From Arthrobacter sp. B6 (GTDB lineage: Bacteria > Actinomycetota > Actinomycetes > Actinomycetales > Micrococcaceae), in NCBI RefSeq assembly GCF_001663775.1, contig NZ_KV467169.1, forward strand, positions 1,048,141-1,112,140: a stretch of DNA of 64,000 nucleotides, in the 5' to 3' direction. The position numbers were made by a program, and so were the translations under genes. Shown piece after piece: positions 22,988-31,701 of this stretch. A model generated the notes under the pieces. That model saw nothing but the letters and a program-made list of their open reading frames with translations, was not told the origin of the DNA and ran no database searches. Numbering within the stretch: the first letter of the stretch is position 1; each line of letters opens with the position of its first letter.

Positions 22988-24424
22988 ATGGCTATTTCCC
23001 TCGCTGCACTCCTCGGCGTGAGCTCCCTGAACCTGTCCAAGGCAGGCCTCGCCGAAACCACCTGGCACCAGGACATCAACTGGGTCGCCGTCACCGAGCT
23101 CGAGGATCCACAGCGGTTCATCAACGGCGGGGAACTCGTGCTCACAACGGGGCTGCGCCTGAAGTCAGCGCCTGAGCAGCGCAGGTTTGTCCGCCAGGTC
23201 CAGCGCGCAGGGGCAGTCGGGATCGGATTCGGCGTCGGCCTGTCACACGACGCCGTCCCGCCGGCCATGATCGCCGAGGCCAACCGCTGGGGCCTGCCGA
23301 TGGTGGAGGTCCCCTACGAGACCCCGTTCATCGCCATCGGCAAGCTGGTGGCGGACGCCCAGTCCGCGGACCACTACGCCAAGCTGGAGCGGCTGATTGC
23401 CGGGCATCAGGTCCTGGCCCGTGCGCTCCTGACCGGCGGCGGCCTGGCTGAACTCCTGAAGCACCTGGGCAGCATGCTCCGGACTGACATCGCGCTCACC
23501 CAGTTCACGGCGCAGCTGTACAACAGCAGTAAGGAACACCCCTCCGCGGACACATGGGCGTCCTACCCGATCCCCACCGGCCGGCGCGATGCCTGCACGC
23601 TCTGGGTCCGCCAGCCTTTCGAGGACTCGGGCATCATCGGTTACGCCCAGAACCTCATCAGCGTGGAGCTGAACAACATGGTCAAGCAGCGCCACGCCCA
23701 GCGCGCGCTGTGCGGCCAGGTGCTGGAGGACGTCATCCACGGAGCCCTGGAAACCAGCGAGGCCCAGCGACGGCTGGCGGGGGTGGGGCTGAACAGCACG
23801 CGCAAGAACGTGGTGCTGCTGGCGGTATCCGCCGCCCATCACAAGGCCCTGGTGAGCACCTCCGTTCCGCAGCCACTGGAGAACGCGGTGGCCGCCGTCG
23901 TCGGAAAGGACCTGGTGGTGGTGATTAACGACGACGGCGGTGCGGCACCTGCCCTCGCCCGGAGCCTCAGCGATCACCTGGCTGAGGCCGGCATCCACGC
24001 GACGATCGGCATCGGAGGCGCATACACCAAACCGAACGGCCTGCGATGGAGCTACTTCGAGGCCAGGGATGCGGCCAGCCACGGCCTGCCGGTGAACGAA
24101 CCGGAGCGCCTGAGCCTGACCTCGCTGCTGCTGGCCAGCGAGGACGTCCCTCTGGCGGACATGGCGAACGAGTCCCTCAATCCGCTCCGGGCCTTCGACT
24201 CCGCCCACGGCGCGGAACTGATGACCACGCTGGAGAGCTACCTGGGCAACAACGGTTCGGTGGCCGCCGTCGCCGAAGCCCTGACGCTGCACCGGAACAC
24301 GGTCCGCTACCGCCTGGCGCAGATCACCGAGCTGACCGGCTACGACCCTTCGGTCACGGCAGACCGGGTGCAGCTGTGGCTTGCCCTGGCGGTTGCACGG
24401 CTCGGCGGCAGGCAGGGCAGGTAG
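22988..24424 (+). CDS. PucR-family transcriptional regulator of GABA/putrescine genes
   Basis: A 478-residue regulator. The N-terminal PucR sensor covers about 1-125 (SLAALLGVSSLNL, WVAVTELEDPQRFINGGELVLTTG, in pieces). A central GGDEF-like spacer follows, and the C-terminal helix-turn-helix is VAAVAEALTLHRNTVRYRL at about 430-448. It is divergent from the aminobutyraldehyde dehydrogenase - gabT genes and so is their likely activator. The inducer is not visible from sequence. Confidence 0.92.
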   Translation: MAISLAALLGVSSLNLSKAGLAETTWHQDINWVAVTELEDPQRFINGGELVLTTGLRLKSAPEQRRFVRQVQRAGAVGIGFGVGLSHDAVPPAMIAEANRWGLPMVEVPYETPFIAIGKLVADAQSADHYAKLERLIAGHQVLARALLTGGGLAELLKHLGSMLRTDIALTQFTAQLYNSSKEHPSADTWASYPIPTGRRDACTLWVRQPFEDSGIIGYAQNLISVELNNMVKQRHAQRALCGQVLEDVIHGALETSEAQRRLAGVGLNSTRKNVVLLAVSAAHHKALVSTSVPQPLENAVAAVVGKDLVVVINDDGGAAPALARSLSDHLAEAGIHATIGIGGAYTKPNGLRWSYFEARDAASHGLPVNEPERLSLTSLLLASEDVPLADMANESLNPLRAFDSAHGAELMTTLESYLGNNGSVAAVAEALTLHRNTVRYRLAQITELTGYDPSVTADRVQLWLALAVARLGGRQGR

Positions 24425-24445
24425 GCAGGGCAGGTAGGCTTGCGG

Positions 24446-24512
24446 CCCAACCAGGTCGCAGCAGATGTCGTTTTGACGGCTCAAAACCGACATCTGCTGC
24501 TACCTAGTTGGG
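24446..24512. repeat. Long inverted repeat, family A, copy 1
   Basis: Arms of about 25 nt contain GCAGCAGATGTCG and its complement CGACATCTGCTGC, ending in CTAGTTGGG. It lies between the convergent PucR and CHAD genes, where it can terminate both. Related copies are at 34603, 55645 and 63546. Confidence 0.8.
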
Positions 24513-24540
24513 ATGGGTGAAGCGGCTGGTACCGCCGGGC

Positions 24541-26145
24541 TTAAAGCACCCCCCGCTTGAGGCGCTTCTTCGACTTCTTCCGGACCTTCCGGTACTTCGC
24601 CTCGGCGGCGGCCGCGAGCTGCACCTGCCGGGTCTGGAGCGTGACGTACGCCGAGGCGACCGGCTCGGCCAGGCCGGGGACGGCGCCGAGCTCCGCCAGC
24701 AGGTCCCGGGCGATGACGCTGTCGTGAAAATCGCCCAGGGCCTGCTGCTGCCGGTGTGCTGCCTTGGCGACCTTCGCCGCGCTCTTGCGGTGGACCGGGC
24801 CCACCGATTCCGCCACGTGCCGCAGCTTCTTGGCTTCCTTACGCACCTGGTGCAAGGCTGTTTCGTGCGGAGCACCCCGCCGCGCGTTCTTCGCGGCCCG
24901 GTGCGACCGGCGCAGCCGCCTGGCGGCTTTGCCCACCAGCTTGCCGGCCACCTTGCGGGCAGGGGCGTCAGCCTCCGGCCTGGCCGGAGGCTGGTCGCGG
25001 AAACGTTCCAGGTCATCCAGGAGCCGGTAGTAGCGCTCCGACAGGAGCGTGCCCTGGAGTTTACGGTAGGCGGTGTTGAGGTTCTCGCCGATCCTGTCTT
25101 CCAGCTGGTCCTTCACGGCCGTGGCAGCCTCGCCTGGCGGCAGGTCAGCGATGTGGCCGCGGAGCCTGTCCAGCATGACTTCGGCATCGCGCGGTTCCCC
25201 CAGGATCCGGCCGAGCCATTTAAGCTCATCACGCAGGCGCCGCACGGCCACGGCACTGTAGAGCCGACGGTAGGCCGAGAGCGCTGAGCGCGCCCGGCGG
25301 GTGGCCGAGCGCATGTCGTGCACCGCTTCGGGCTCCTCCAGCCGGACGCCGGGATCGTGCGCCAGGATCTCGCGGATCTGCGCAGCGAGGTAGGAGGTGA
25401 CGACCGCGGAGGCGGGCGACGTCTTGTCAGGCACCGTGACGGCCGGGGCCGCCGCATCACTGGCTCCCCGGTCCGGCCCGGCGGCGAGCGCCCGCGCCAG
25501 TTTGGACGCGTGTTCGGAAGGCTTGGCGCCCGCATCGGCCAGGACCGGCTGGGCCGCAGGGAAGAGCTCGGCGCTGCCGTGGACGAGCTCAAGTTCCCAC
25601 TCACGCCACTGCAGCGTACTGCCGTGGGCGCCCGCAGGGCCGAGCAGCTCCGCGCTCACGCGGTCATCGAGGAGATCCGCGAGGTGCGTGCCGTCTTCCG
25701 CATACATCGGGTAGGTGGTCCGCTCGGTTTCCAGCCTGACCACCGGTGCCACGTCGTCACCGCGCAGATAGGCGCGCAGGTGCGCGAGCAGCCGGTCAGG
25801 CACGACGTCGGGCTGGCCCAGCGGTTCATGAAGCTCGCGCCGCTGCTGGGGTGCTGAATCAGACATTCCCGCCGGCGGTCCGGCCGATGCGTCCGGAGAC
25901 GAGGCGGCCGGTGGTTCCGGCGGCAGCTTCAGGTGCCACCCGGCGTCGCCACCACCGGTCCGCCGCCGCAGGGTCATCCGCCGGGAAGCGAGGGTGTGCC
26001 GGTCCGTGTCGAAATACACCGCGTCCAGGGTTGCCGTCCGTGTCTCCCCGACGCGCGCCACCCCACGCACGCCGGTCAGTGAAGGCACATCAGCCGCCTC
26101 GCCGACGTCGTACTTCTTTTCGATCTCGATTCCCTGGGAATCCAC
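24541..26145 (-). CDS. CYTH-CHAD domain protein
   Basis: A protein of 534 residues with an N-terminal CYTH triphosphate-tunnel domain (EIEKKYDV at residues 7-14, then VYFDTDRHTLASRRMTLRRR, HLKLP) and a C-terminal CHAD helical domain rich in His and Arg (EAVHDMRSATRRARSALSAYR near 290; a second HQVRKEAKKLRHVAE near 430). CYTH-CHAD proteins bind polyphosphate. GTG 26145 has a GGAAGGA site nine bases upstream; an in-frame GTG at 26211 would add 22 residues and lies close to a plausible promoter. Confidence 0.92.
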   Translation of the reverse strand: MDSQGIEIEKKYDVGEAADVPSLTGVRGVARVGETRTATLDAVYFDTDRHTLASRRMTLRRRTGGGDAGWHLKLPPEPPAASSPDASAGPPAGMSDSAPQQRRELHEPLGQPDVVPDRLLAHLRAYLRGDDVAPVVRLETERTTYPMYAEDGTHLADLLDDRVSAELLGPAGAHGSTLQWREWELELVHGSAELFPAAQPVLADAGAKPSEHASKLARALAAGPDRGASDAAAPAVTVPDKTSPASAVVTSYLAAQIREILAHDPGVRLEEPEAVHDMRSATRRARSALSAYRRLYSAVAVRRLRDELKWLGRILGEPRDAEVMLDRLRGHIADLPPGEAATAVKDQLEDRIGENLNTAYRKLQGTLLSERYYRLLDDLERFRDQPPARPEADAPARKVAGKLVGKAARRLRRSHRAAKNARRGAPHETALHQVRKEAKKLRHVAESVGPVHRKSAAKVAKAAHRQQQALGDFHDSVIARDLLAELGAVPGLAEPVASAYVTLQTRQVQLAAAAEAKYRKVRKKSKKRLKRGVL

Positions 26146-26261
26146 AACGGGCCGTCCTTCCGCGTCGGTGCGCCGAGTCCGGACCAGCTTGCCCGGACAT
26201 GCCGTGGCCACGAGTCTATTGCCCCGACCTTAACGCCAGGGAGAGATTTGCCACAAAACCC

Positions 26262-26296
26262 TAGACATCAAACGTCTAACGTCTAACGTTAATTGG
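26262..26296 (+). promoter_or_regulatory. Repeat-rich operator/promoter of the MFS-GntR unit
   Basis: TAGAC, 7 nt, GTCTA forms an inverted repeat (26262-26278) and GTCTAAC is repeated directly at 26274 and 26281. TAACGT (26284-26289) is a -10 box 7 nt before ATG 26297. The repeats overlap the -35 to -10 region, so a repressor such as the adjacent GntR protein is likely (inference). Confidence 0.5.
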
Positions 26297-27517
26297 ATGA
26301 CCGCCGCCACGCCCGCCACCTCAGTACTGGAAGCCTCCCCGCCCAAGCCGCGAACCGCCGTCGTGCTGGGTGTCATTGCGCTTGTGCTGATTGGTTTGAA
26401 CCTCCGTGCCGGCATCACCGGGGCGTCGGCGCTGCTGCACGACCTGCAGCTGGTGCTGGGCTACGGGCCGCTGGTGGCCTCCATCATTCCCTCCATTCCG
26501 ACGCTGTGTTTCGCCGTGGCGGGGGCGGGCACGTCCTGGCTCACCGGCCGGCTGGGCGTGGAGAAGGCCATCCTGCTGGCGCTGGCGATGCTGGCGGGCG
26601 GGCTGATGGTGCGCGGCATTCCCGCCACTGGCGCCCTGGTGGCAGGCACGGTCCTGGGCATGTCCGGGCTGGCGGTCTGCAATGTGGCCATGCCGTCCTT
26701 CATCCGCGAGCACTTTGCGCACAGGACGTCCCTGATGACCGCCCTGTACACGGTGACCATGACCACCGGAGCCACGGTCACGGCCGTCGCGGTGGTCCCG
26801 CTGGCGCAGGCCCTGGGCTCCCCCTCGGCCGCCGTCGGAGCGATCGGGATTATGGCCGTGGCCGCGTTCCTGGGCTTCCTTCCCGTGGCGCTGCACGCGC
26901 ACCGCCACAGCGTCCGGGCCAAGGGCGGGCACATCCCGCCGTGGCCGCTGCTGCGCACACGGAAGGGCCTGCTGCTCACCTCGATCTTTACCCTGCAGGC
27001 CCTGCTCGCCTATGCGCTGCTCAGCTGGTTCCCGTACATGCTGACCACCATGGGGCTCAGCGCGTCGGCGAGCGGCGTGATGTACGGGCTGATGCAGCTC
27101 GTCTCCGTGCCCGCCGGGATGGTGCTGATCGCCATCGGCTCCCGGCCGAGGATGCTGCGCCCAGCGTTCTACCTGGCCAGTGTCACCATGGCTGCGGGTG
27201 TGGCGTTGCTGCTGTTCCTGCCGGTTTCGCTGGCGGTGGTCCCGGCAGTCCTGCTGGGGACCGGCCTGGGGATCTTTCCCCTCGTCATGGTGATGATCAG
27301 CCGCAGCGGCGAGAGCACGGCGGAGACCACGGCGCTTTCCACCCTGGCCCAGTCCACCGGTTACCTGCTGGCCACGGCGGGTCCGTTCGGCACCGGGCTG
27401 CTGCACAGCGCAACCGGCGGCTGGACCCTGCCGCTCGCCATCCTGCTGGGGCTTGCCCTGGTCCAGATTGTGGTGGCGCACCTGATCAGCGGCCGGCCGG
27501 CCACGAAGAGGAAGTAG
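26297..27517 (+). CDS. MFS transporter, CynX/NimT type
   Basis: Major facilitator of 406 residues with about 12 transmembrane helices, resembling the cyanate/nitroimidazole family. The first helix begins near residue 25 (GVIALVLIGLNLRAGITG, with the family's N-L-R motif). The substrate is unknown. The stop is 6 nt before the GntR gene, so the two are co-transcribed. A large overlapping frame on the same strand is a high-GC shadow. Confidence 0.9.
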   Translation: MTAATPATSVLEASPPKPRTAVVLGVIALVLIGLNLRAGITGASALLHDLQLVLGYGPLVASIIPSIPTLCFAVAGAGTSWLTGRLGVEKAILLALAMLAGGLMVRGIPATGALVAGTVLGMSGLAVCNVAMPSFIREHFAHRTSLMTALYTVTMTTGATVTAVAVVPLAQALGSPSAAVGAIGIMAVAAFLGFLPVALHAHRHSVRAKGGHIPPWPLLRTRKGLLLTSIFTLQALLAYALLSWFPYMLTTMGLSASASGVMYGLMQLVSVPAGMVLIAIGSRPRMLRPAFYLASVTMAAGVALLLFLPVSLAVVPAVLLGTGLGIFPLVMVMISRSGESTAETTALSTLAQSTGYLLATAGPFGTGLLHSATGGWTLPLAILLGLALVQIVVAHLISGRPATKRK

Positions 27518-27523
27518 GCCATC

Positions 27524-28204
27524 ATGACCCTGAGTACCTCACACCGCCGGCCCCTTGCCGACGAAATCACCGCCAAGCTCCGGGCCATGATCCACTCCGG
27601 CGAGTGGCCGCTGCAGCAGCGGATACCGTCCGAGCCAGAGCTGATGGCCAGGCTTGGCGTCTCGCGCGGCACCCTCCGCGAAGCGGTGAAGGCCCTGGCG
27701 CACAGCGGGATGCTGGAAGTCCGGCGTGGCGACGGCACCTACGTCCGTGCCACCAGCGAAATGTCCGGCGCGGCGCGGCGCATGTACCTGGACCATACCG
27801 AGGAGCACATCCTGGAGGTGCGGGTGGGGCTGGACACCCAGGCCGCCCGCCTCGCCGCGCGCCACGCCACGCCCGACGACGTCTCCGCCCTGCGTGTCCT
27901 GCTCGCCGAACGCGAGGAGGCCTGGCACGCGGCCGACTACGCGGCATGGGCCCGGGCCGACTGGGGGTTCCACGAACGCGTGGCCCAGGCGTCCGGGAAC
28001 CCGCTGCTGCACGAGCTGTACGTCAGCTTCGGCGACGTCTTCCACTATGACCTGTTGAAACAGCAGCGTCGGGCCGGCTTTGACGGACTCCCGCACGAGG
28101 GCCACGGCGCCCTGGTGGACGCCATCGAGGCCCGCGACGCTGAGGCCGCGGTGGCCAGCGTCAACCGGAACCTGAACTCCTGCGCGGAATGGTTGGGTGC
28201 CTGA
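27524..28204 (+). CDS. GntR-family (FCD/FadR subgroup) regulator
   Basis: A 226-residue repressor-type regulator. The winged helix-turn-helix spans about 10-75 (ADEITAKLRAMIHSGEW, RIPSEPELMARLGVSRGTLREAVKAL, GDGTYV). The C-terminal FCD helical domain has metal/ligand candidates such as ARADWGFHERV near 145-155. It follows the MFS gene directly and probably controls it through the repeats at 26262-26290. Confidence 0.93.
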   Translation: MTLSTSHRRPLADEITAKLRAMIHSGEWPLQQRIPSEPELMARLGVSRGTLREAVKALAHSGMLEVRRGDGTYVRATSEMSGAARRMYLDHTEEHILEVRVGLDTQAARLAARHATPDDVSALRVLLAEREEAWHAADYAAWARADWGFHERVAQASGNPLLHELYVSFGDVFHYDLLKQQRRAGFDGLPHEGHGALVDAIEARDAEAAVASVNRNLNSCAEWLGA

Positions 28205-28268
28205 ACCGTGGCCGCCGGGGCTTTGCCGGGGGCTTTGCTGCGTTTTCCAGGCTTTGCCGGATTCTAAT

Positions 28269-28294
28269 CAATCAGTAGGCTTACTATCTGATTG
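28269..28294 (+). promoter_or_regulatory. Dyad upstream of the AI-2E gene with a shared stress-type motif
   Basis: CAATCAG (28269-28275) and CTGATTG (28288-28294) are perfect complements around TAGGCTTACTAT. The inner TAGGCTTACT resembles motifs before topoisomerase IB (AAGCATACTGA) and before the 29820-30356 gene (AAGCACACTTACT). Confidence 0.4.
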
Positions 28295-28356
28295 GGATAG
28301 TATCCGCCTGCGGCGCGCACCCGCACCCAGGCACCCGCCGACGAGGAGGAGTCCCC

Positions 28357-29568
28357 ATGGCGCGATCAACACGCCTGACCGAACGCGGGCCGGGCAGTGG
28401 AAACCCGTTGCCGGCAACCTCAGATGAGACGGCCCGGCAGAAGCCCATGTCCGTAAGCCGGACGAAGGAATCCAGGCCGGCCGGCGCATTGTGGGCCGAC
28501 GGGCTGGGCAGGGTAGGCATCCGCTCCGCCCAGGTCCTGCTGATCCTGGCCGTGGCCGTGGTCTCCGTCTACGCCCTGATGCAGATCAAGCTGCTGGTCA
28601 TTCCGATTCTGATAGCACTGATCCTCGCCGCTGCCATCGGCCCGTTCGTGAACATGCTGCGCCGCCGCGGGATGCCCGGCGCCGCGGCCACGGGCATCGC
28701 GTTCGTCGCCCTCCTCCTGGTGCTGGCGGGGGTCTCGACAGTGATTTACCTCTCCGTCCGCAGCCAATGGGGCGAGCTGGCCCAACAGGCAGCTCAGGGA
28801 CTGGACGAGCTGGAGCAGTTCCTGCTCACCGGCCCCGTGCCGATCGATCAGGAGCAGCTGGACCAGGCCAGGGAAGGCGTCATCCAGTTCGCCACCAGCA
28901 GCCAGGTCCGCTCGGGTGCCATCACCGGGCTGTCCGTGGTCACAGAGTTCCTGGCCGGTGCCGCCCTGATGGTGGTCATCCTGTTCTTCTTCCTCAAAGA
29001 TGGCGCCAGGATCTGGACCTTCTTCCTGCGGCCCTTCACCGGGCAGCGCGAAGCCAAGCTCCGCCGCGTGGGCAGCCGCACCCTTGAAGTGCTTGGCGGT
29101 TACGTCCGCGGCACCGCCATCGTGGCCCTGGTTGACACCGTGGCCATCGGCGCCGCGCTCCTGATCCTGCAGGTCCCGCTGGCCCTTCCCCTGGCCATCA
29201 TTGTGTTCATCGGCGCCTTCATCCCGCTGGTGGGCGCCACCGTGGCGGGCATCCTTGCAGCGTTGGTGGCACTGGTGGCCAACGGCCCCGTGGTGGCGCT
29301 GATCGTGGTGGCCGTGGTGATCGCCGTCAACCAGCTGGAGGGCGACCTCCTGCAGCCGATCGTCATGGGCAAGTCACTGCAGCTCCACGCCCTGGTCATC
29401 CTGATGGCGCTGACCGCCGGCACTATCCTGGCCGGCATCGTGGGTGCAGTGCTGTCCGTCCCGCTCGCCGCCGTGACCTGGGCCATCATCCAGGTATGGA
29501 CGGCCGAGGATCCGGACCTCGATGACATGAACCCGGACCTCCCGCCGCCCAACAGCCAGCCCGCCTGA
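28357..29568 (+). CDS. AI-2E family membrane transporter
   Basis: Membrane protein of 403 residues in the AI-2E/UPF0118 family, whose members export small molecules or ions; the substrate here is unknown. Two hydrophobic segments at about 53-100, a middle amphipathic part (residues 130-190) and five more helices at about 195-385 fit the fold, including a family-like IGAFIPLVGATVAGILAALVAL. ATG follows GAGGAGGAG at good spacing. The last 20 residues are polar. Confidence 0.9.
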   Translation: MARSTRLTERGPGSGNPLPATSDETARQKPMSVSRTKESRPAGALWADGLGRVGIRSAQVLLILAVAVVSVYALMQIKLLVIPILIALILAAAIGPFVNMLRRRGMPGAAATGIAFVALLLVLAGVSTVIYLSVRSQWGELAQQAAQGLDELEQFLLTGPVPIDQEQLDQAREGVIQFATSSQVRSGAITGLSVVTEFLAGAALMVVILFFFLKDGARIWTFFLRPFTGQREAKLRRVGSRTLEVLGGYVRGTAIVALVDTVAIGAALLILQVPLALPLAIIVFIGAFIPLVGATVAGILAALVALVANGPVVALIVVAVVIAVNQLEGDLLQPIVMGKSLQLHALVILMALTAGTILAGIVGAVLSVPLAAVTWAIIQVWTAEDPDLDDMNPDLPPPNSQPA

Positions 29569-29582
29569 CGCCCTCCCCATCA

Positions 29583-29647
29583 GGAGTTTTTGTCCACTTA
29601 TGGCGACTTCGCGGGCCTCTTGGGCTCCGTATCTGGACAAAAACTCC
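29583..29647. repeat. Long inverted repeat, family B, inverted copy
   Basis: GGAGTTTTTGTCCACTTATG on the left matches the complement of the right arm of the 9249-9313 copy exactly. The element is therefore present in opposite orientations at the two sites. It follows the AI-2E stop by 14 nt. Confidence 0.75.
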
Positions 29648-29744
29648 AACAGGTGGGAGGGAACGCACGACGGCGGCACGGCACCGGTGACTTCAAAACC
29701 GTGGTGCCGGACCGCCGTCGTACTTCAGCGCGGACATTAATTCA

Positions 29745-29800
29745 GCGCGAACGTACAGTTGGGGCCCTCCGCGCCAAGGGCCTGAACTGTACGTTCGCGC
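29745..29800. repeat. Long inverted repeat, family C, copy 2
   Basis: Left GCGCGAACGTACAGTT and right AACTGTACGTTCGCGC are complementary, with AGGGCC/GGCCCT inside and an 8-nt loop. It is related to 4349-4410. It is the second hairpin in the gap between the convergent AI-2E and 29820 genes, closest to the latter's stop. Confidence 0.75.
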
Positions 29801-29819
29801 AGAGTGCGTCTGTTGCCGT

Positions 29820-30356
29820 TTAGGAGCGGAGACCGGCGAAGACGTTCTTGGGCCGCTGCATCTCGCCGTGCTTGGCGCCGAGGATGATCACCGCTGCCGC
29901 GAAGGCCGGGATGGCCCACTGCAGCATCCTGAGCTGCTGCTGCGACGCCTTCAGCTCATCTGACGCTTCCGGGCTGGGCTCAGTAGCGCCGCGTGCACCC
30001 TCATCGGCGAGCTTCTCCACTTTCTTGCCAAGGATGCCGGCGTAGAGCGTCACCGCAGCACCCGCTACCGTCACCGCCGTCTTGATCGCGGTGTCCCGGG
30101 CCACGCCCTCCTGCTTGGCAATGCGGCCCTTGTTCTCCCAGGCAATGGCGAGGTCGGCCACGAGGTGTGAGGCGAAAGCCGCCGTCTGCACCGGTGCCCA
30201 CTTCATCCAGCCGGCGCTTGAGAGCCGGGTGCGTTCAGCCGGATCAATGGCCTGGGCGGCTGCTCCGTTCAACCCGATAGCTCCCATTAGTGAACCGCCG
30301 AACCATGCCGCAGCACTCAGATCGTGTACGGACCGGGCAAAAAGATTTCCTGCCAT
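29820..30356 (-). CDS. Hypothetical membrane protein (stress-module type)
   Basis: A 178-residue protein that I cannot assign to a named family. It has hydrophobic stretches near 14-35, 60-78, 100-118 and 145-165. An acidic/Ser-rich segment lies between the last two (about 125-145). AGGAAA precedes ATG 30356; an upstream in-frame start at 30389 is less likely. The promoter region it shares with the divergent 30512 gene contains GTAAGCACACTTACTAA, a motif seen at two other genes in the window. Confidence 0.75.
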   Translation of the reverse strand: MAGNLFARSVHDLSAAAWFGGSLMGAIGLNGAAAQAIDPAERTRLSSAGWMKWAPVQTAAFASHLVADLAIAWENKGRIAKQEGVARDTAIKTAVTVAGAAVTLYAGILGKKVEKLADEGARGATEPSPEASDELKASQQQLRMLQWAIPAFAAAVIILGAKHGEMQRPKNVFAGLRS

Positions 30357-30445
30357 GATGTTGTTTCCTAACGTCGAACTGGTTCCCAAATGCCGCTGGT
30401 GCGGTCTTTACTAGCCGTGTCCAATTAAGGTCATGGTCAGGCTAT

Positions 30446-30462
30446 CGTAAGCACACTTACTA
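30446..30462. promoter_or_regulatory. Shared GTAAG/CTTAC motif between divergent genes
   Basis: GTAAG-CACA-CTTAC (30447-30460) is a perfect 5+5 palindrome between the 30356 and 30512 starts. Related sequences precede the topoisomerase IB and AI-2E genes. Confidence 0.4.
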
Positions 30463-30511
30463 ATGTTACGAAACCCCGACTTCCAGCGCGCTTGAGCGTA
30501 ATATCGTCGCC

Positions 30512-30802
30512 ATGGAAAACACTGGGACCTTATTCGGCTGGGCCTTCGGCGATCCGGCCCGGGAGAATGACGCCGCATACATGGCAGGCCTTGAGAGGGA
30601 AGCGCTGGAGAACGCGACGGCGACAGCGAAGGCCAAGGGCGTCACGGTGGTCGAAGGCTCCGCGGTCTTCACCGCCCTCAGTGCCAATGACAGCCTGGTG
30701 GAACTGGATCACGCTCCGGGCAAGCTCGTGGTCCGTTGCACCGTTCACGTGGAAGGTCCCGGGGCCGGGAAGCTGCACGCGGAAGGGCCCATGAACGGCT
30801 GA
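30512..30802 (+). CDS. Small hypothetical protein, 96 residues
   Basis: Unrecognised. The sequence shows an N-terminal FGWAFGDPARENDAAYMAGL, a helical Ala/Lys region, then VVEGSAVFTALS and a beta-rich KLVVRCTVHVEGPG tail. TAATAT lies 7 nt before the ATG, indicating a leaderless mRNA. Its stop is 4 nt before the DUF1206 gene, so they are co-transcribed. An overlapping frame (30492-30794) is a shadow. Confidence 0.65.
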   Translation: MENTGTLFGWAFGDPARENDAAYMAGLEREALENATATAKAKGVTVVEGSAVFTALSANDSLVELDHAPGKLVVRCTVHVEGPGAGKLHAEGPMNG

Positions 30803-30805
30803 TTC

Positions 30806-31633
30806 ATGGCAGACAGGGAATCCAGCATCAGTGAGGCGGCAGACGCCGTCGAGGAAGCGTCGGACACCAAGGCGCTGGATGTTGTGGCGCGCTCAGGATT
30901 TGCCGTGATGGCCCTGCTCCATATGATTGTTGGCTCGATTGCCATTGCCCTTGCTTTCGGCCAGCCTGGGCAGGCGGAGGCCACCGGCGCCATCGAGCAG
31001 CTGGCCGCCAACCCGTGGGGCCCGGCCGTGCTGTGGGCCTGCGTGGTTGCGTGCACCGGCCTGGCGCTGTGGCAGCTGAGTGAAGCCACCCTCCGCGCAC
31101 GGCACCTGCCCCGCACCTCGCGGCTGGGGAAGCTGGTCTCGTCAGGGTTCCTGGCCGTCGCCTACGGCAGCGTGGGCCTCAGCTTCGCCGGGTTCGCCAT
31201 CGGCCTGCGCGGCGACTCGGGCGACACCACCCGGGATTTCAGCGCCGCACTCCTGAAAACACCGCTGGGGCAGCCGCTCCTGGTGGCCGTTGGCCTGACC
31301 ATCATGGGAGTCGGCGTCTATTTTGTGGTGAAGGGGCTGCGGCGCGGGTTTAAAGCGGAGCTCTTCCGGTTTGAAGGCACCCGCCGCGGCAAGCTCATCG
31401 ACTCCCTGGGCGTCACCGGCCACGTGGCCAAGGGAATCGCCCTCAGCCTGGCTGGCCTGCTCTTTGTCATCGCAGCCGGCAAGCAGAGTCCCGAAGAATC
31501 CACCGGGCTGGACGGAAGCCTGAAGGCGCTCCGGGACCACCCGTTCGGCCCGTACCTGCTCGTCGCGATCGGGGCGGGCTTCATCTGCTACGGCATGTTC
31601 GCGCTGGTCCGGGCCCGGTTTGGCCGGATGTGA
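30806..31633 (+). CDS. DUF1206 membrane protein
   Basis: A 275-residue integral membrane protein with six predicted helices arranged as three similar pairs, each containing a G-F-V-A-x-G-type turn (AVMALLHMIVGSIAIALAFG, SSGFLAVAYGSVGLSFAGF, SLGVTGHVAKGIALSLAGL). This is the DUF1206 layout, whose function is unknown. It lies between the small 30512 gene and the catalase-like/SRPBCC gene. Confidence 0.9.
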   Translation: MADRESSISEAADAVEEASDTKALDVVARSGFAVMALLHMIVGSIAIALAFGQPGQAEATGAIEQLAANPWGPAVLWACVVACTGLALWQLSEATLRARHLPRTSRLGKLVSSGFLAVAYGSVGLSFAGFAIGLRGDSGDTTRDFSAALLKTPLGQPLLVAVGLTIMGVGVYFVVKGLRRGFKAELFRFEGTRRGKLIDSLGVTGHVAKGIALSLAGLLFVIAAGKQSPEESTGLDGSLKALRDHPFGPYLLVAIGAGFICYGMFALVRARFGRM

Positions 31634-31701
31634 CAGGGTTGGACCCGGCAACCCGCGTGGACCCTGCAACCGGCCTGAACGCTGCAAGGAAAGAGGAAGC
31701 C

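Noticed and set aside
26293..28050. 585-residue plus-strand frame overlapping the MFS and GntR genes
   Set aside because: Shifted frame full of Arg, Gly and Pro; the two real genes in the other frames have full family motifs.
30492..30794. 100-residue alternative frame over the 30512 gene
   Set aside because: The 30512 frame has a TANNNT box at leaderless spacing and couples to the DUF1206 gene; the alternative is Arg/Ser-rich.
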